A stretch of DNA of 64,000 nucleotides from Euptelea pleiosperma (GCA_035048495.1 CM068547.1:29953913-30017912); one strand, 5' to 3'; shown: positions 12,656 to 24,553, numbered from the stretch's first letter. The notes: generated by a model from the letters alone, not told the origin. A program made the numbers and translations.

Positions 12656-13479
12656 TCGAGGTCCGAATCCGTGCTACAGTATCATCCCAATGCCGTCATC
12701 TGCCATGCTTTTGGGCACATTGCCCCCCTTATTCTTGGCACATTTTTGGTGGACGTACACCAAATCCTTGCCTGTACAGTGAACTTTCAGACTTCTACGA
12801 AAATCATAGCTTGAGTCGAATAGTTGAGGGGATTGAGTTGTTGAAATCTAACCGTCTACATTAGATGTATGAATTTGATCTCAACCACTCTTTATCTTAT
12901 GAAGTTGGATAAGATAAGAGATAAGACAACTTCGCTGTTTTGTTATATAGATGTTATGACCCAAGCCAATACGATAAAAGCACCATGGTGATAGGGGCAC
13001 ATGAAACTTAGGTCTTAACCATTAGGATCGTTGTCGATCGTGTATACATTGAGGGTGGTGGGACCAAAGCACGGCCCCCCGCATAAAAAATGTACGTGCT
13101 GCCCCGCAACATGGAAAAATCCTAAATTGTGAAAAATTATAGCGAAATATATCACAAAAGTGCACTAATTCTTCGCTTAGTTCCATAAAATATGAAACAA
13201 CTTGTGAAATATGTGGATTAAACCATATTTTTATTTTATTTTATTTCGATAGGCAGATTGACCAGATTGAGAACCAGCTAACTATATTCTAAATTAAAAA
13301 TTAGATTAATTATCTCTGAATTAATCCATTTAAAAAAAAAAAAAAAACATGGCAAATTAGACGATTTATTAATTCAATTAAAACATTGTCTGGTCAAAAG
13401 GACAAATATAGTTGGGGACATTTTGTTCTCATTTCAAACGTGATTGAAGATTAGAAAATGAAGGGAAGCACGGATCACG

Positions 13480-13570
13480 TGGTAGGTAGGTATGTGCACG
13501 TGAATAGTTTCACTCGCCCTACTGCTCTTGAAGGGTATGCGCGTGTGAATAGAATCACTCGCCCTAAGCC
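13480..13570. repeat. Short tandem duplication (about 53 bp)
   Basis: GTGAATAGTTTCACTCGCCCTA and GTGAATAGAATCACTCGCCC recur about 53 bp apart, each preceded by a TATG-GC-CGTG motif. Confidence 0.6.
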
Positions 13571-13950
13571 CATGTGAGACCATCTTTTCATTATAATTAT
13601 GTGTTACCGAAACAGTATCTGATTTTATAACCTTGATGACAGCAAATTTTTGTATCACGCAATGCATTACAGAGAGTGTGTCACGCAAAACAAGGGCCAC
13701 ATGATTTGAGAGGGAATATTCTAAAAATGCTTGGACCCACCTTCCCGTGTATAGCTTGTTTTGCATGTCTTCATTTTGTTACGCATTGTGTGACGCCAAA
13801 TTACGGGGTTGTTTTGGATTATTGAATATTTTGTGTTTTTTTCGCAATGTTTTAAAACCGTGATTTGAAACGTTTTTTTTCTTTCAAAAGATGAGATTTT
13901 TTTTCAAAAAGTCGGGTTTTAAACGGAGATTTGCTAACTATGATCTGGGC

Positions 13951-14501
13951 CATTCTTTAAACCGTCATAACGGGCATTGTAATGTGCCCGTGTAATGCAC
14001 CAATACTTATGTTGTTTGCTAAAAATTGCAAAAAGACTGAAAAATGGACTTAATATTGCTATAAATAGCATTATTTTAACTGTTATCCATTGTTATACCG
14101 TTAGCAATGTTATTTTGAAAAAAATTAACAAAATAATAATATTTTGATATTTTTTATACTAAGATTTGACATGTTATAACCAAGGTTTAAAAGGGGCCGT
14201 TACAACAGTATAACGGACTGGGGCGTTACTGTTAATGCACAGGCAAAAATGGAAAATAACAGAAAAAATGGTAAAAACGAAAAAAAAGGCGCCAAAATTC
14301 AAATTTTGATTTTCAAATTTTGAATAAAAAAATAATGGGCGTTATTTTACCAATTTTTTTCGTTATAACAGAAAATAATGGAAAATAACGGCTGCTATTT
14401 TCTGAACGTTAAAACGGTATATAACGTAACGGGCCATTTTTTTAAACCATGGTTATAACGGTAACATACCTGTTCATTATAACGGCCCGATTTAAACCTT
14501 G
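13951..14501. mobile_element. Older hAT-like MITE interrupted by a younger copy
   Basis: Left end CATTCTTTAAACCGTCATAA, right end CCCGATTTAAACCTTG. Flanks ATCTGGGC (13943-13950) and ATTTGGGC (14502-14509) match at seven of eight bases. Removing the insertion at 14181-14451 leaves a roughly 270-bp element. Confidence 0.75.
14181..14451. mobile_element. hAT-like MITE copy, nested in an older copy
   Basis: CAAGGTTTAAAAGGGGCCG to TTTTTTAAACCATG, flanked by GTTATAAC at 14173-14180 and 14452-14459. It lies inside the related element at 13951-14501. The target itself is a family motif. Confidence 0.9.
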
Positions 14502-14757
14502 ATTTGGGCCACCTTATGGATTGCACGGTGCAATTTTTCACTTCTGAATGGTCAGTAAAATCATGGATTATGGTCCATGAGAAACCCTCAAACTAAATAA
14601 TTTTTGGGTTGTAAGAGAAAAAAATAAAAAGGAGCAATGTCTTCAATGGGATGGTTGAATTCAATGGACATGTGCATGCGACATGTATGGTGAGGAACCA
14701 GAGTTAATTTCAATACCTTCATGGCATATAAATTAACATCAGTCTCATAAATATTTC

Positions 14758-14950
14758 GGGCTCAGGAGCACCCCTTTTTGTTCCCCCTCTCTGGAGTCGT
14801 GTTCTCGGCGGTAGATTTAAAGAATCCAACTGTGGTTAGCACCGCCAAAAGTGAAAAAAGTGATGCCAGCTCAGCGCTATCAATTACCTTGGCCGAGAAC
14901 ACAACTCCGAGAGGGGCACAAGAAAGGGGGGCTCTTGGGCCTGACCCTTT
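14758..14950. mobile_element. Long-armed inverted-repeat MITE, copy 2
   Basis: CGGGCTCAGGAGCACCCC at the left and GGGGGGCTCTTGGGCCTG at the right; the shared loop AAAAGTGATGCCAGCTCAGC links it to 2670-2882. It sits 8-16 bp from the MULE MITE at 14967. Confidence 0.75.
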
Positions 14951-14966
14951 TACCCTATTTTAAATG

Positions 14967-15170
14967 AGGAGCGGCTTCTATGCGCCAGGGCCGCACAGAG
15001 CAAACAAAACGGCCCTACGGAGCTTTCCCCATGTTACCTTAATTTCAAAATTAAAAAAAAAACAAAAAATCAAAACCAACTAACCTTAGTTGCAGTTGTG
15101 TTGGTAGTTACAACTTGAGCATGGCTGTTTTGTTTGGTCTGTGCGGCCCTGGTGCATAGAAGCTGCGCCC
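14967..15170. mobile_element. MULE MITE with perfect 9-bp target duplication
   Basis: AGGAGCGGCTTCTATGCGCC at the left pairs with GGTGCATAGAAGCTGCGCCC at the right; the arms extend about 48 bp through GGGCCGCACAGAG. TTTTAAATG flanks it at 14958-14966 and 15171-15179. Confidence 0.9.
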
Positions 15171-15179
15171 TTTTAAATG

Positions 15180-16520
15180 TTACCAAAGGGCTTGTACGAG
15201 TAGAATTTTGTAGCCTAAACTGTGGGATGGTCCATGGCATTTGACCCTTAGCAAATGTCTCTTTCCAAGAGTTGCATAGCATTTTCAAGGTGGGTTTCCA
15301 CTCATAAATGGATGTAAATCATGAATCACGCCTTGTGTCATGGAAAACTTTTTTCTTAAGCGAAGATTTTCTCAAGATTATGGTTAGCATCGTCACTACC
15401 TTAGTGTCATCATCCCAAGATCCAAACCACTGATGGTTATCAAGATTCCCACCATACAAATTTTAGAGAACATCCAATGGTCCGTCTGAACACACCGACG
15501 ATACGAAAATTTTCCTTTTCACAGTGTGTGAAGTACAACGAGAAAATTCCTTGGGGCCAACCTTGGAAAGAGTAGAGGGTAATAAGTGGCTCAGTCCACA
15601 TTAACTCTTCCAGTACACCCCGGCACGTGTGAAAAGGGGGACTATCATGCCTCGGGGGACTAGTTGGGGTGCTTTAAGAGGCCCGGATACCCATGGTTTC
15701 AAAAAAAAAAGTACGACAAGGAGACCCGTTGCTTGAATTCGATGAGACGGTCCTAACAGTCCGCTTACGAAAAAATCATTCGATATAAAAATATAATTTA
15801 CCATTATAAAATCATTAAATATTATTTTCCAAAACAAAATTAAAATTAATTATATTTTTTTATTAAAAATTAAACTACCATGTCTCCCTTGCATGAACAC
15901 TACTTTTGTAGGATAACGTCATTTCACCAAACTCGTAGATAACCATAGATGTTGCCATGAACATGAAAAGTGAAGCTAAGGCATGAAATGGGTTGGATCT
16001 GTCTCATTCACACCATAGGATCCGAACCCGACTCGTGGTCCAAATTGGATGAGCGAAACCCAACTCATGGCCGATACTTACGCGGGTTGTCCGAAAAACT
16101 AACCTGCCCTAAATAAATCGTATCCAAAAAAGTTATCGGTGTTAAAATTGGTTCGAAAGTAATTAGTTTATGGACCTCAAATATCGAGACGTGTACGTAC
16201 TCGATAAATGGAAGTTACGTTAGCATCACTTTGATGGAAGTACGTGGGATTTCCATACAGAGGAGATTTCCAATAGCTTTCATCCTCATCCTTTTGAAAG
16301 CCTTTAGTACAACTTTCCTTTGCAATTTGAGAGAACCATGAAACTTGTACGCAACTCTTTAGGAGGTGTTTGGATGTAACTATTACTTTGTTCTGGATTG
16401 ACTCCACTCGGTATGTGAAAGCCCTTAGTTTCAACCTACCACACAAATCTCAAAGACCATCCAACCATGATCTGGACCTGAGGATGACGATACTACAATA
16501 TACTACCAGTTTTCAACCTA
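15180..16520. other. No gene seen
   Basis: Open frames at 15601-15837 and 16177-16446 (minus) have no recognisable motifs. ACCCGACTC and CCCAACTC motifs near 16020-16100 look like eroded repeat. Confidence 0.5.
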
Positions 16521-16524
16521 TGAA

Positions 16525-16722
16525 CCCACTACGAGATAGCTTTTATGGTAGTTGAGGGTTCAAATCCCTACAAAGTGCTGAGGAAGGTGTTGTTGGAGTG
16601 TGTTGCTTGGCTGTGTAGCCAGCTCTACTCTGCTTGTTGTACTAGACCCGTGGACCCTTTGATATACATTGTTATGCCTCCCTCTAATAACTTAAGCTTT
16701 TATAGTAAAGTGGTTGTCAACA
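16525..16722 (+). mobile_element. Diverged partial SMART-type element
   Basis: The right LTR at 16591-16722 (TGTTGGAGTG ... GTGGTTGTCAACA) aligns with the intronic SMART: TGTTGTACTAGACCC...GGACCCTTTGATATACATTG corresponds to its TGTTGTGTTGGCCCA...CGACCCTTTGGTATACATAG. The core GAGGGTTCAAATCCC...GCTGAGG also corresponds. The left LTR and a clear primer site are missing. Confidence 0.65.
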
Positions 16723-17237
16723 TATATCTAAAATAAAGTTATCCGTGCAACCAAAGAACCCACCTTAAAGAAGCTCCCATTGAGCAACTTCGTTTCGTTG
16801 CATGGTCTTAGTAAGGCGTAGAGAAATATACCTTTAATGATTCCGAACTGTTTGGATGTAGGCTTTTTCATGTCCTAGCTAGCCTTGCATGGTTTGAGGT
16901 GAATCTGCCTTTTTATGCGAGTTGATCATCTTGAATCCCAAAACCAATCAAAATTAAATTATGGGTTGAGAGTGAAATTGGGATACAGTACTCCACAAAG
17001 TTAGAACTAATCTTACATCCAAACAATATGCCTAAACGTATCTTTCGTTTTGTTGGGGTTGAAAGATGAAAAGTACTTAATGCACAACATGTGGTTCCTT
17101 TAAAGGGAAGGTAGAGTTGTACACGTGAGGAATCCGACTACTTGCTAGTATTTCATCTCATCACGTAGACAAAAAAGCAGATTTGATATGGAAATCAAGC
17201 AATGGGGTCCACTGATAATAAATAGATAGATAACTAA

Positions 17238-17531
17238 GGGCATGTTTGATTGAACAGAAAATTTTCCCGAGAAAATACATATCGAAAATGACTTAAATGG
17301 ATGAGTGATTGCAACTGAGAACACATATTTCAGTCATGTGAGAGAAAAAAAAATGGTAATTCTCACCTATTTGGATGGGAAACGAATTCTAGGTAGTAGG
17401 GAAAATTATCCAAATTTAAATGGCTTGGTAGGAAAAATTATACAGATTTAAAATGGCTATATATCTAACAATGGATAGTTGTGTTTTCCCAAGGAAGATG
17501 TAATTTTCCCATTTGACAATCAAACACGCCC
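17238..17531. mobile_element. Tourist-like MITE (TAA target duplication)
   Basis: GGGCATGTTTGATTG and CAATCAAACACGCCC are terminal inverted repeats flanked by TAA (17235-17237, 17532-17534), as in PIF/Harbinger MITEs. Subterminal AAAATTTTCCC repeats are inverted. Confidence 0.88.
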
Positions 17532-17623
17532 TAAGTAAGAAAAGAAAACGGGTCTCGGTTGGCCATGTGATCATGTCAAATTGTGATTATACGGTAATGA
17601 TGTGATAATAGACATAATATTTA

Positions 17624-17926
17624 GGGTATTTTAGTAACACCGCCCTGAAATTTGAAAGTAATTAGTAATACTTTCAAACTTTAGGATTACTCCCTTGACC
17701 TAGTTTAACATAATATTTAGCAGACAAATCACACATCATTAGCATTGTACTTGCAATATTATGGTCCTTTCATAGGTGCATTAACAGGGGAATGATGCAT
17801 GTCTCATTTTAACGTTAGTCAAATGATGGTTAAACTAGGTCAAGGGGGTAATCCTAAAGTTTGAAAGTATAAGTAGGGGTATTACTAATTACTTTCAAAT
17901 TTCAGGTGGATGTTACTAAAATATCC
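17624..17926. mobile_element. MULE MITE with perfect 9-bp target duplication
   Basis: Long inverted ends: GGGTATTTTAGTAACACC at the left, GGTGGATGTTACTAAAATAT at the right, continuing about 100 bp inward through AAACTTTAGGATTACTCCC. TAATATTTA flanks it at 17615-17623 and 17927-17935. Long TIRs with a 9-bp duplication indicate the Mutator superfamily. Confidence 0.92.
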
Positions 17927-18515
17927 TAATATTTATGTTGCTCGCAGTTGATTAAACTCAGTTTAAGAAAGCCATTACGACAATTATAACTATAACACTC
18001 TTATCCATGACCATTATTTCCTATTTTTTAGGCTATAGTGCCCGGTAAATAACGGCATAACAATTGCCGACCATTAAGCACTGCCATCCAGCAACCCATA
18101 TATAAATATGTACTTTTCTTTTTTTAGCTTTTTTCACTTACCCCTCTTGTTATTTAGGCAAATTAGATATATATACCTCCCTAGATTTAGAAAATTTGGA
18201 CCTGCCAAATTAAATGTATATGCCTCCCTAGATTCAAAAAATTTGGACTTGCCTCGTTTTCTTCAGGGGAATATTAGCAAGCAACTCCTTTGGGAGTTGC
18301 ATATATGCAACCCCACATATACAAGAAAAAAAAGTACATATTTTAATTAAAGGTGTGGTTTTCGAGATAATTTTTATTGTCTTTTGCAGGTTACATATAT
18401 GCAACTCTCTCAATGTGTTGCTTGCTAGCATTATCTTCTTTTTGTGTAAGAGAAAGTGTTTGAAATAAGAGTATAAGGTTAATTTTGTCATTTCAAGTCA
18501 AGCTTAATCATAAAG

Positions 18516-18823
18516 CAAGGTTTTAAATGGTCGGTTGTAACGGTGCCTTAATCTTACCATTATGATCGGTGTTACCATTATGACCGTTATAACGGGTCGC
18601 ATCAGTCATGTTTGAGTAAAAAAAAATCAAAATAATAATATTTAATTATTTTTTCAAAAAAAAAACCTCAATAACAGTTAAAAAGAAATTTTTTGAAATA
18701 ATTATAACATTAAAGCCTCTTTTTTTTAAGATTTGGGTATTATTTTTGAAATAATGTAATGGGGTCGGCGTTCCCAATACAACGGCCGTTATTTTTTATA
18801 TAACAATTGGTTTTTAAACCATG
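18516..18823. mobile_element. hAT-like MITE copy
   Basis: CAAGGTTTTAAATGGTCGG to TTTTTAAACCATG with CCGTTATAACGG motifs at both ends. Flanking octamers do not match, so it is older or its edges have eroded. Confidence 0.75.
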
Positions 18824-19879
18824 GGTAAGTTTCTCAATTTAGGGAGGCATATCTAATTAACGAGTGTGGTAGGTCAAAAACCCTTCTTTTCAATAATGAG
18901 ACCAATGCGTATGAGAGAACAAGCAGTGAGTTAATATAATACCACCTCAAAGTATAGTCACCAGAAGGGAAACAAGTGCAGGAAATGAGAGAAAATGAGA
19001 AATGACCCAAACCTTTCATGTAATACGGAAAACGATTAGGAAATGTACATGAAACAAAAACATTATGAAAATGTTAGATACCCATTGACTAAGGTGGCAG
19101 TAAAATTTATTTTCAGATCTAAAGTCTAAAACTAAGCCATTAAACACTTATTGGCGTGTTCAGACCATTTGGTAACTCACTTAAAATAAGTCCTGAAGTA
19201 TAGAGTATCTTAATTTCAATAACTTATTTTAAGTCATGCTCCCTTCACTTAATGTCGTAAGTGAAAGTATCTTTTCAAGAGATTCTAAAATTCTCTTTTA
19301 ATGCTGACAATGCCATTTTCTCAAAGTTTTCTCTTTTAAAAACTTACGAAAGTGTCATATATAAACATTTTAAAATATCCACAATGCCCTTGACTTAATT
19401 TTAAGACTTGAGACCTTTAAACAATCCAATCCAGATAAAAGTCATTAAGCTATCAAACCTTAGCACTTTAAGCTTTTAGATCTATAACTTAATTTACCAA
19501 ACACCTTCTAAGGATAACTAACTCTCTATATACCCCACTATCACTATCATATTTGGCCAACATAAACAAGAATTCTAAGAAATGCCAGTTTAAATGGGAA
19601 ACGGGATCCTTTTTAACTATATCTCCACTATATACTATGATGGTAATGCCATACAACTTTGTAGATCTTATTATATTAACTTCTAAGTGGAGCTATGACA
19701 TTGTTAATAGCTGAAATAGCATTACCACGAAGAAATCTACAATTTGTTGTACGAATACATAGATAGATTGTGTACAAAGTTCAAAATCATCACGCAATCA
19801 CTAACCAACTTAATCAAATAACCAGAAGGTCCCAAACCTTTCGATTATTCTCTTCTTTGACCAACGAAATTCCACAGAT
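18824..19879. other. No gene seen; possible MITE at about 19150-19510
   Basis: GGCGTGTTCAGACCATTTGG near 19152 and CCAAACACCTTC near 19498 hint at inverted ends, but arms are diverged and no target duplication could be set. Confidence 0.4.
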
Positions 19880-20085
19880 CAGTGGTTGGGCCATATGTGT
19901 GAGTATTTACTTCACAAGCGAGGTCTTTGGTTCAAGTTCAGGATGACCCAGCTATGCTAAAGAAAAAAATAGAAGTAGTTAACTCTATGCATGCTCACTT
20001 GGTTGGGATATAGCTCAGTTCTTAGAGCTTCGGCCTTGCAATTGGGTTGTAACATATGGTTATGTTCATATTGTCACTATGGTTT
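19880..20085 (+). other. Nuclear plastid insertion: trnI-GAU 3' exon, spacer, trnA-UGC 5' exon
   Basis: The stretch aligns throughout with the chloroplast rRNA-operon segment between trnI and trnA: end of trnI intron (GTATTTACTTCAC), trnI 3' exon (about 19916-19950, CGAGGTCTTTGGTTCAAGTT), spacer with ATGCATGCTCACTTGG, trnA 5' exon (about 20004-20041, GGGATATAGCTCAG), and the start of the trnA group II intron (TTGGGTTGT). Many differences are C-to-T or G-to-A, as expected from methylcytosine decay in nuclear DNA. It is non-functional: both tRNAs are incomplete. The comparison is from memory of the conserved plastid sequence. Confidence 0.85.
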
Positions 20086-22197
20086 TTAACTTAGGAGTCT
20101 AGATGGGACCCATATTGAATTTAGATCATAATTAATATCATTTATTTGTTCCACTTATCCTTATTGATGGAACTAAAGAGCCATCCCCTCCCATTTTTCA
20201 AAATTAAGACAAATTAGTCTCGAACTGACAAAAATAATGACCTATGCAATCAAAATGCAATATGTCCTAGTCGAAAAAATTTTATCCCACGCAATACTTG
20301 ATGCAAAGAGTGCCATCGAATCAAGGTTGGGCTGTCAAGCAATACATGGGGAGTCGAGCCCAAGGCAATTTTTAAAATGATATTTGTCAAGTCATGTAGG
20401 TCCCATCTTGATGGCCCTTGATTTGCATGACATATTTGGTTCAAGCAATGCGTGAGGCAAAATTTTCTCATCCCTATCACTTATATGATGATGATTGGCT
20501 ATTGTGCACATAAAAAGAATAATTGTTCGGCTTTTAGTTGAAAAACACATCCTCCTCTTTGCTTGGCTTTACCTGCTATTATTATTAGCTCTGTTAGACT
20601 AATAGCATTAATGAACTTCTTTCCTTGCATGTCTACTACTTTGTCTGACTATATAGAACTAGGACTAATGAGCTTCCTTTCTTACCGACTAAGTAGTGTC
20701 ACACTATTGGAAATAACAAGCATTCAATACCAATAGGATTGTGCTACATGTCTCTAAAAAACTGAGAGACCTTGGCAATTGATTCTACCTTTTTTCTTTT
20801 CTTTTTTAGTTTTTAAGAAAATGAATAGAATTCATAAGTAAATGGTGAAACTCATTCTACATTTCAACATCTTATAGATGTTGGCATCTTAAGCATCTAG
20901 CTACAAGCAACTTTATAAGATTCTTATAAAATATGATTTGTCTGACTTGATGTACAACTCTACACATCTCATAATCAGGTGTAATAAATGATCGCTACAG
21001 AAATTAAATTTAAAAGGCTACTAGTGAGAAGAATAGAATATATGTATATAGGGGTTGTTGGTGCTAAGTTGGAAGAAAGAATATGAGACAAGGACTACCT
21101 AATTGGGAGGTAGATCTCGCTATGTATGAAAGCAAAATTCTTTTTAATTGGAAGCCAATCTTGGGCTTTCTTATCGATCCTAAAGAGCTTCTAACATATA
21201 GGACCAGGGCTCTTCTTGCATATTTAACCAATTTTATTCATCGCTCTTGAGTTCTCATCTCTTTCGTTTCATGAAGTGTATTCACTCATACTGAATACAA
21301 GATTGCTTCATTATGAAGAATCTAAAATTATTTCAAACGTAGGAATACATGTTATATTTAAGCACAACGTGGGTTTGATTTTTTTTTTTTTTTTTTTTTG
21401 TGATTTACCAAATTTATAGAAACTCGTGTAAAAATATCTCTAAATATGCACGACCTAAGACAAAATAATTCATGCAATCATGGGATCAATTTATACAAAA
21501 TACCATGGAATTAAATCAAATAAACCAAATCTCTTACATACCCACAAACATCTTCACTACTAATTGATCTTGGCCTTGTCTTATAAAATCCATCGATTAA
21601 GAATCATAGCCTTTCAATAGGGCTCTCTACTAGGACTGAAAAGTGTGGAACATCCCCTCTTTATGGTGCTTATATAATCTCCTTCTAAATCCTACCTCAA
21701 AGGAAATGAATATTTCAGACTGTATTTTAATTAATAGTTGATATTCTGCTAAAATTCATTTTTCCTAAATACACCAAACCTGCACACCAAGTTTACCACA
21801 CATAAGTGGAAGAATATGATTATTATTGTTTGTATTTATTTTGCTTCTTGTGATGTAATTTCAAGCTTATCTTCCCCAAAAAGTAAAAAAAAATAAAAGT
21901 ACATCATTTATGATGGACACATGCCTCATGTAAGGGTGTTTTGGGAATTTAATTTCTTTGATCAGTCATGAGCCATGCATGAGGTGAACCAAAACAAACA
22001 GAAACATCTTTCAACCTTCAAGTAAAAGTTCTTATTCATATTTATTTTGTTAACGACCATTTCTCTTGTAACAAAATTCTTGTAATAATACGGGGACAAA
22101 AAATGATGTTGGGTTTAAAAAATCATAACTATTAGTGTTATATCTGTTGTTATAAACATTATCCAATTATTTTATCATCGCTGTAATATTCTAAATA
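20086..22197. other. No gene seen
   Basis: AT-rich sequence with a poly-T run at 21380-21401. GCAATACTTGATGC near 20291 and GTTCAAGCAATGCGTGAGGC near 20440 suggest an inverted repeat at about 20270-20470. No coding family recognised. Confidence 0.5.
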
Positions 22198-22200
22198 TAA

Positions 22201-22627
22201 GGATGTGTTTGGCACATGAGAAAACGAGTTCCAACAACAAATATTTAGTGAGACAAATATTATCATGGCTAAGTAATTATGCATGTCAATATTTGGTCAA
22301 GTTTGGCATGTGTATTAGCTAGCTTCATTTTCTTTTAATTTGTGTGGGTCTCACATATCAAAGTAAGTCAAATATGGGTTAGGTGAGTATAGGACCTGCA
22401 TATTAGGTCACAGGATCCAAAAGGTCTCAATTTCGTATTTTTTATATAAAAAAAACTCATTTTTATTGAAAATAATGATTTTCCCATCAAAGTTTATTTG
22501 GTATGAAAATATCTACTAGGGGGGTTGATGATCAAATATTTTCCCACCACGACGGGCAAATTAGTGTGCTGGCTAAATACTAGCAAATATTTTATTTCCC
22601 CGTTGCAGTGGCCAGCGAAACATGCCC
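22201..22627. mobile_element. Tourist-like MITE (TAA target duplication)
   Basis: Left GGATGTGTTTGGCACATG, right GCGAAACATGCCC, flanked by TAA at 22198-22200 and 22628-22630. Subterminal CAAATATT motifs are inverted. Confidence 0.78.
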
Positions 22628-23052
22628 TAATTGTATTATCTTTCTCAAATGAAATATATAACATATCATGTTTAATAATGCTATTTATAAAATATTAAAA
22701 AATAGATATAACAGTAGAGATCTATCACCGGCCATCAACTCTCATTATTTATTTAAAGAATTCAAATCCTCTACTCTATGGGTAACTTACCCAACTCCCA
22801 CATTTCTTTATTTGCCATGCACGCCATGTTTTATGGACTAAAAAAATAAAAAATTGAAAACTAAATCTAAGGTGAGTAAGTGGTGAGCAAGGATATGTTA
22901 CTCAACTTTATAGTTTACAGGATCCAGACTCTTATTTAATACCTTGAATTAATGTAATAAGCCATGGGATATATACGTTAATATGTACTACCGCCTCAAT
23001 ACAAGCCATTAGATATGGGAATAATGACAGTACACCTTCAGAATTACTCTCA

Positions 23053-23893
23053 ATATCCACAAGCTAGTGGTGTTATATTAATTCACGTTAATTAACTTAG
23101 TAGAAACTTTTTTGTAAGATTTCTTGTATTTTGTGTATTGTTATGGTATGAATAGTCAAGGAATACAGAGAGCATTTTCCATACTAAAAGGCCAAAAATA
23201 CTTTACTTGTCGCAAATAGATAAAGTTGTGGTCACAATAATCAAGGCCACAAATTGATGTGAGCTCCACGTGTTCTTAAAAAATAGATATTGCAAAGCGA
23301 TGTGGACCCCACCTCAACATTTGGTCTTGATTGTTGCGACCTCACATTTGCTGCCTCAATGCGACAACCAAAGTTTTCTTGTGGAAGTAGTAGTGGAGCC
23401 AAGAAGGGGCCAGAGGGTCACGTGCCTCTCCTCAGATTTTAATCCTTTAAAATCTAGTGCACTCACCATATACTATAAGGATTGTAGTATATCCACAAGC
23501 TAGTGGTGTTATATTAGTTCACAATAATTAACTTAGTATAGACTTTTTGTAAGATTTCTTGTATTTTGTGTATTGTTATGGTATGGATAGTCAAGGAATA
23601 CATAGAGCATTTTCCATACTAGTAGAGGCCAAAAACAAACAGATAAAGTTGTGGTCACAATAATCAAGACCACAAGTGAGGTGAGGTCCACATGTTTTAA
23701 AAAAATAGATATTCGAAAGTGATGTGGACCCCACCTCAACATTTGATCTTTGATTGTTGCGACCTTACCTTTGCTACCTCAATGCGACAACCAAAGTTTT
23801 CTCATGGAAGTAGTAGCGGAGCCAAGAAGGGGCCAGGCACGCACGCGTGCCTCCCCTCAAATATTAATCCTTTAAAATCTTACGTACCCACCA
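23053..23893. repeat. 436-bp tandem duplication, two diverged copies
   Basis: ATATCCACAAGCTAGTGGTG starts at 23053 and 23489. Both copies run through TTTGTAAGATTTCTTGTATT, GATAAAGTTGTGGTCACAAT and CCAAGAAGGGGCCAG. Each contains a foldback segment (GTGGTCACAATAATCAAG / CTTGATTGTTGCGACC); a third copy of that segment is at about 6180-6340. Small open frames inside are incidental. Confidence 0.85.
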
Positions 23894-24149
23894 AAAAATA
23901 GAACAAAATCCAGCCTCCATCGCTGCGTGGAAAGCACATGTGTACATTTGAGGGTGGAGCTTGAGAGGAAGGTGGATAATATATATAAGTAATTAGGTAT
24001 GGGGAATGAAGCTAAAGTAATTAGGGTTTGGGTTAAGTAAGATCAGTTAAAGTTGGATTGTTTTTCAATATGCTACAGAGCTCATTTCATTTTTTTTTTT
24101 TTTTTTTTAATTTTAAATGTCTAAAGAGCTGTTTAGCAAATACGATAAG

Positions 24150-24478
24150 ATAAATTATAACAAAAATAACAGCCATTACAAGGGAAACAAACCTCCCCTA
24201 TTACGTTACATACCGTTTTAACATTCAGAAAATAACCACCGTTATTTTCGTTATAACAACCTTTTTTTTTAAATAATGACCGTTATTTTATGATAAATTT
24301 TTGTTGAAAAAGCCTGTTATTTCTTTTATAAAATTTACTAAAAATTTGAAATTCAAATTTTGAATTTTAGATCCGTTATTTTTCATTTTTGGTCCTATCC
24401 ATTACAAATCGTTATAACGGAAAGAACGCTAACGCCACCAGTCCATTATACCGTTATAACATCCCATTTTAAACCTTG
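24150..24478. mobile_element. hAT-like MITE copy, left end eroded
   Basis: Family interior with the CAAATTTTGAATTTTAG palindrome and a right end CCCATTTTAAACCTTG at 24478. The left terminus is not recognisable. Confidence 0.65.
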
Positions 24479-24553
24479 GTCATACCAAGTAGGAAAGTAA
24501 ACACTTTTTTAGTACTTTTGTGAACAACTTGGCACAAGTAGGGTTGTCTTTAC

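Noticed and set aside
12286..12960. Helitron end suggested by GTTATATAGACTAG
   Set aside because: CTAG is present, but no hairpin precedes it and the related stretch at 12930-12955 does not end the same way.
20004..20045. tRNA-like sequence (GATATAGCTCAG ... TTGCAA)
   Set aside because: Only the 5' exon of plastid trnA-UGC followed by its intron start; there is no 3' half, so it is part of a plastid insertion, not a working tRNA gene.
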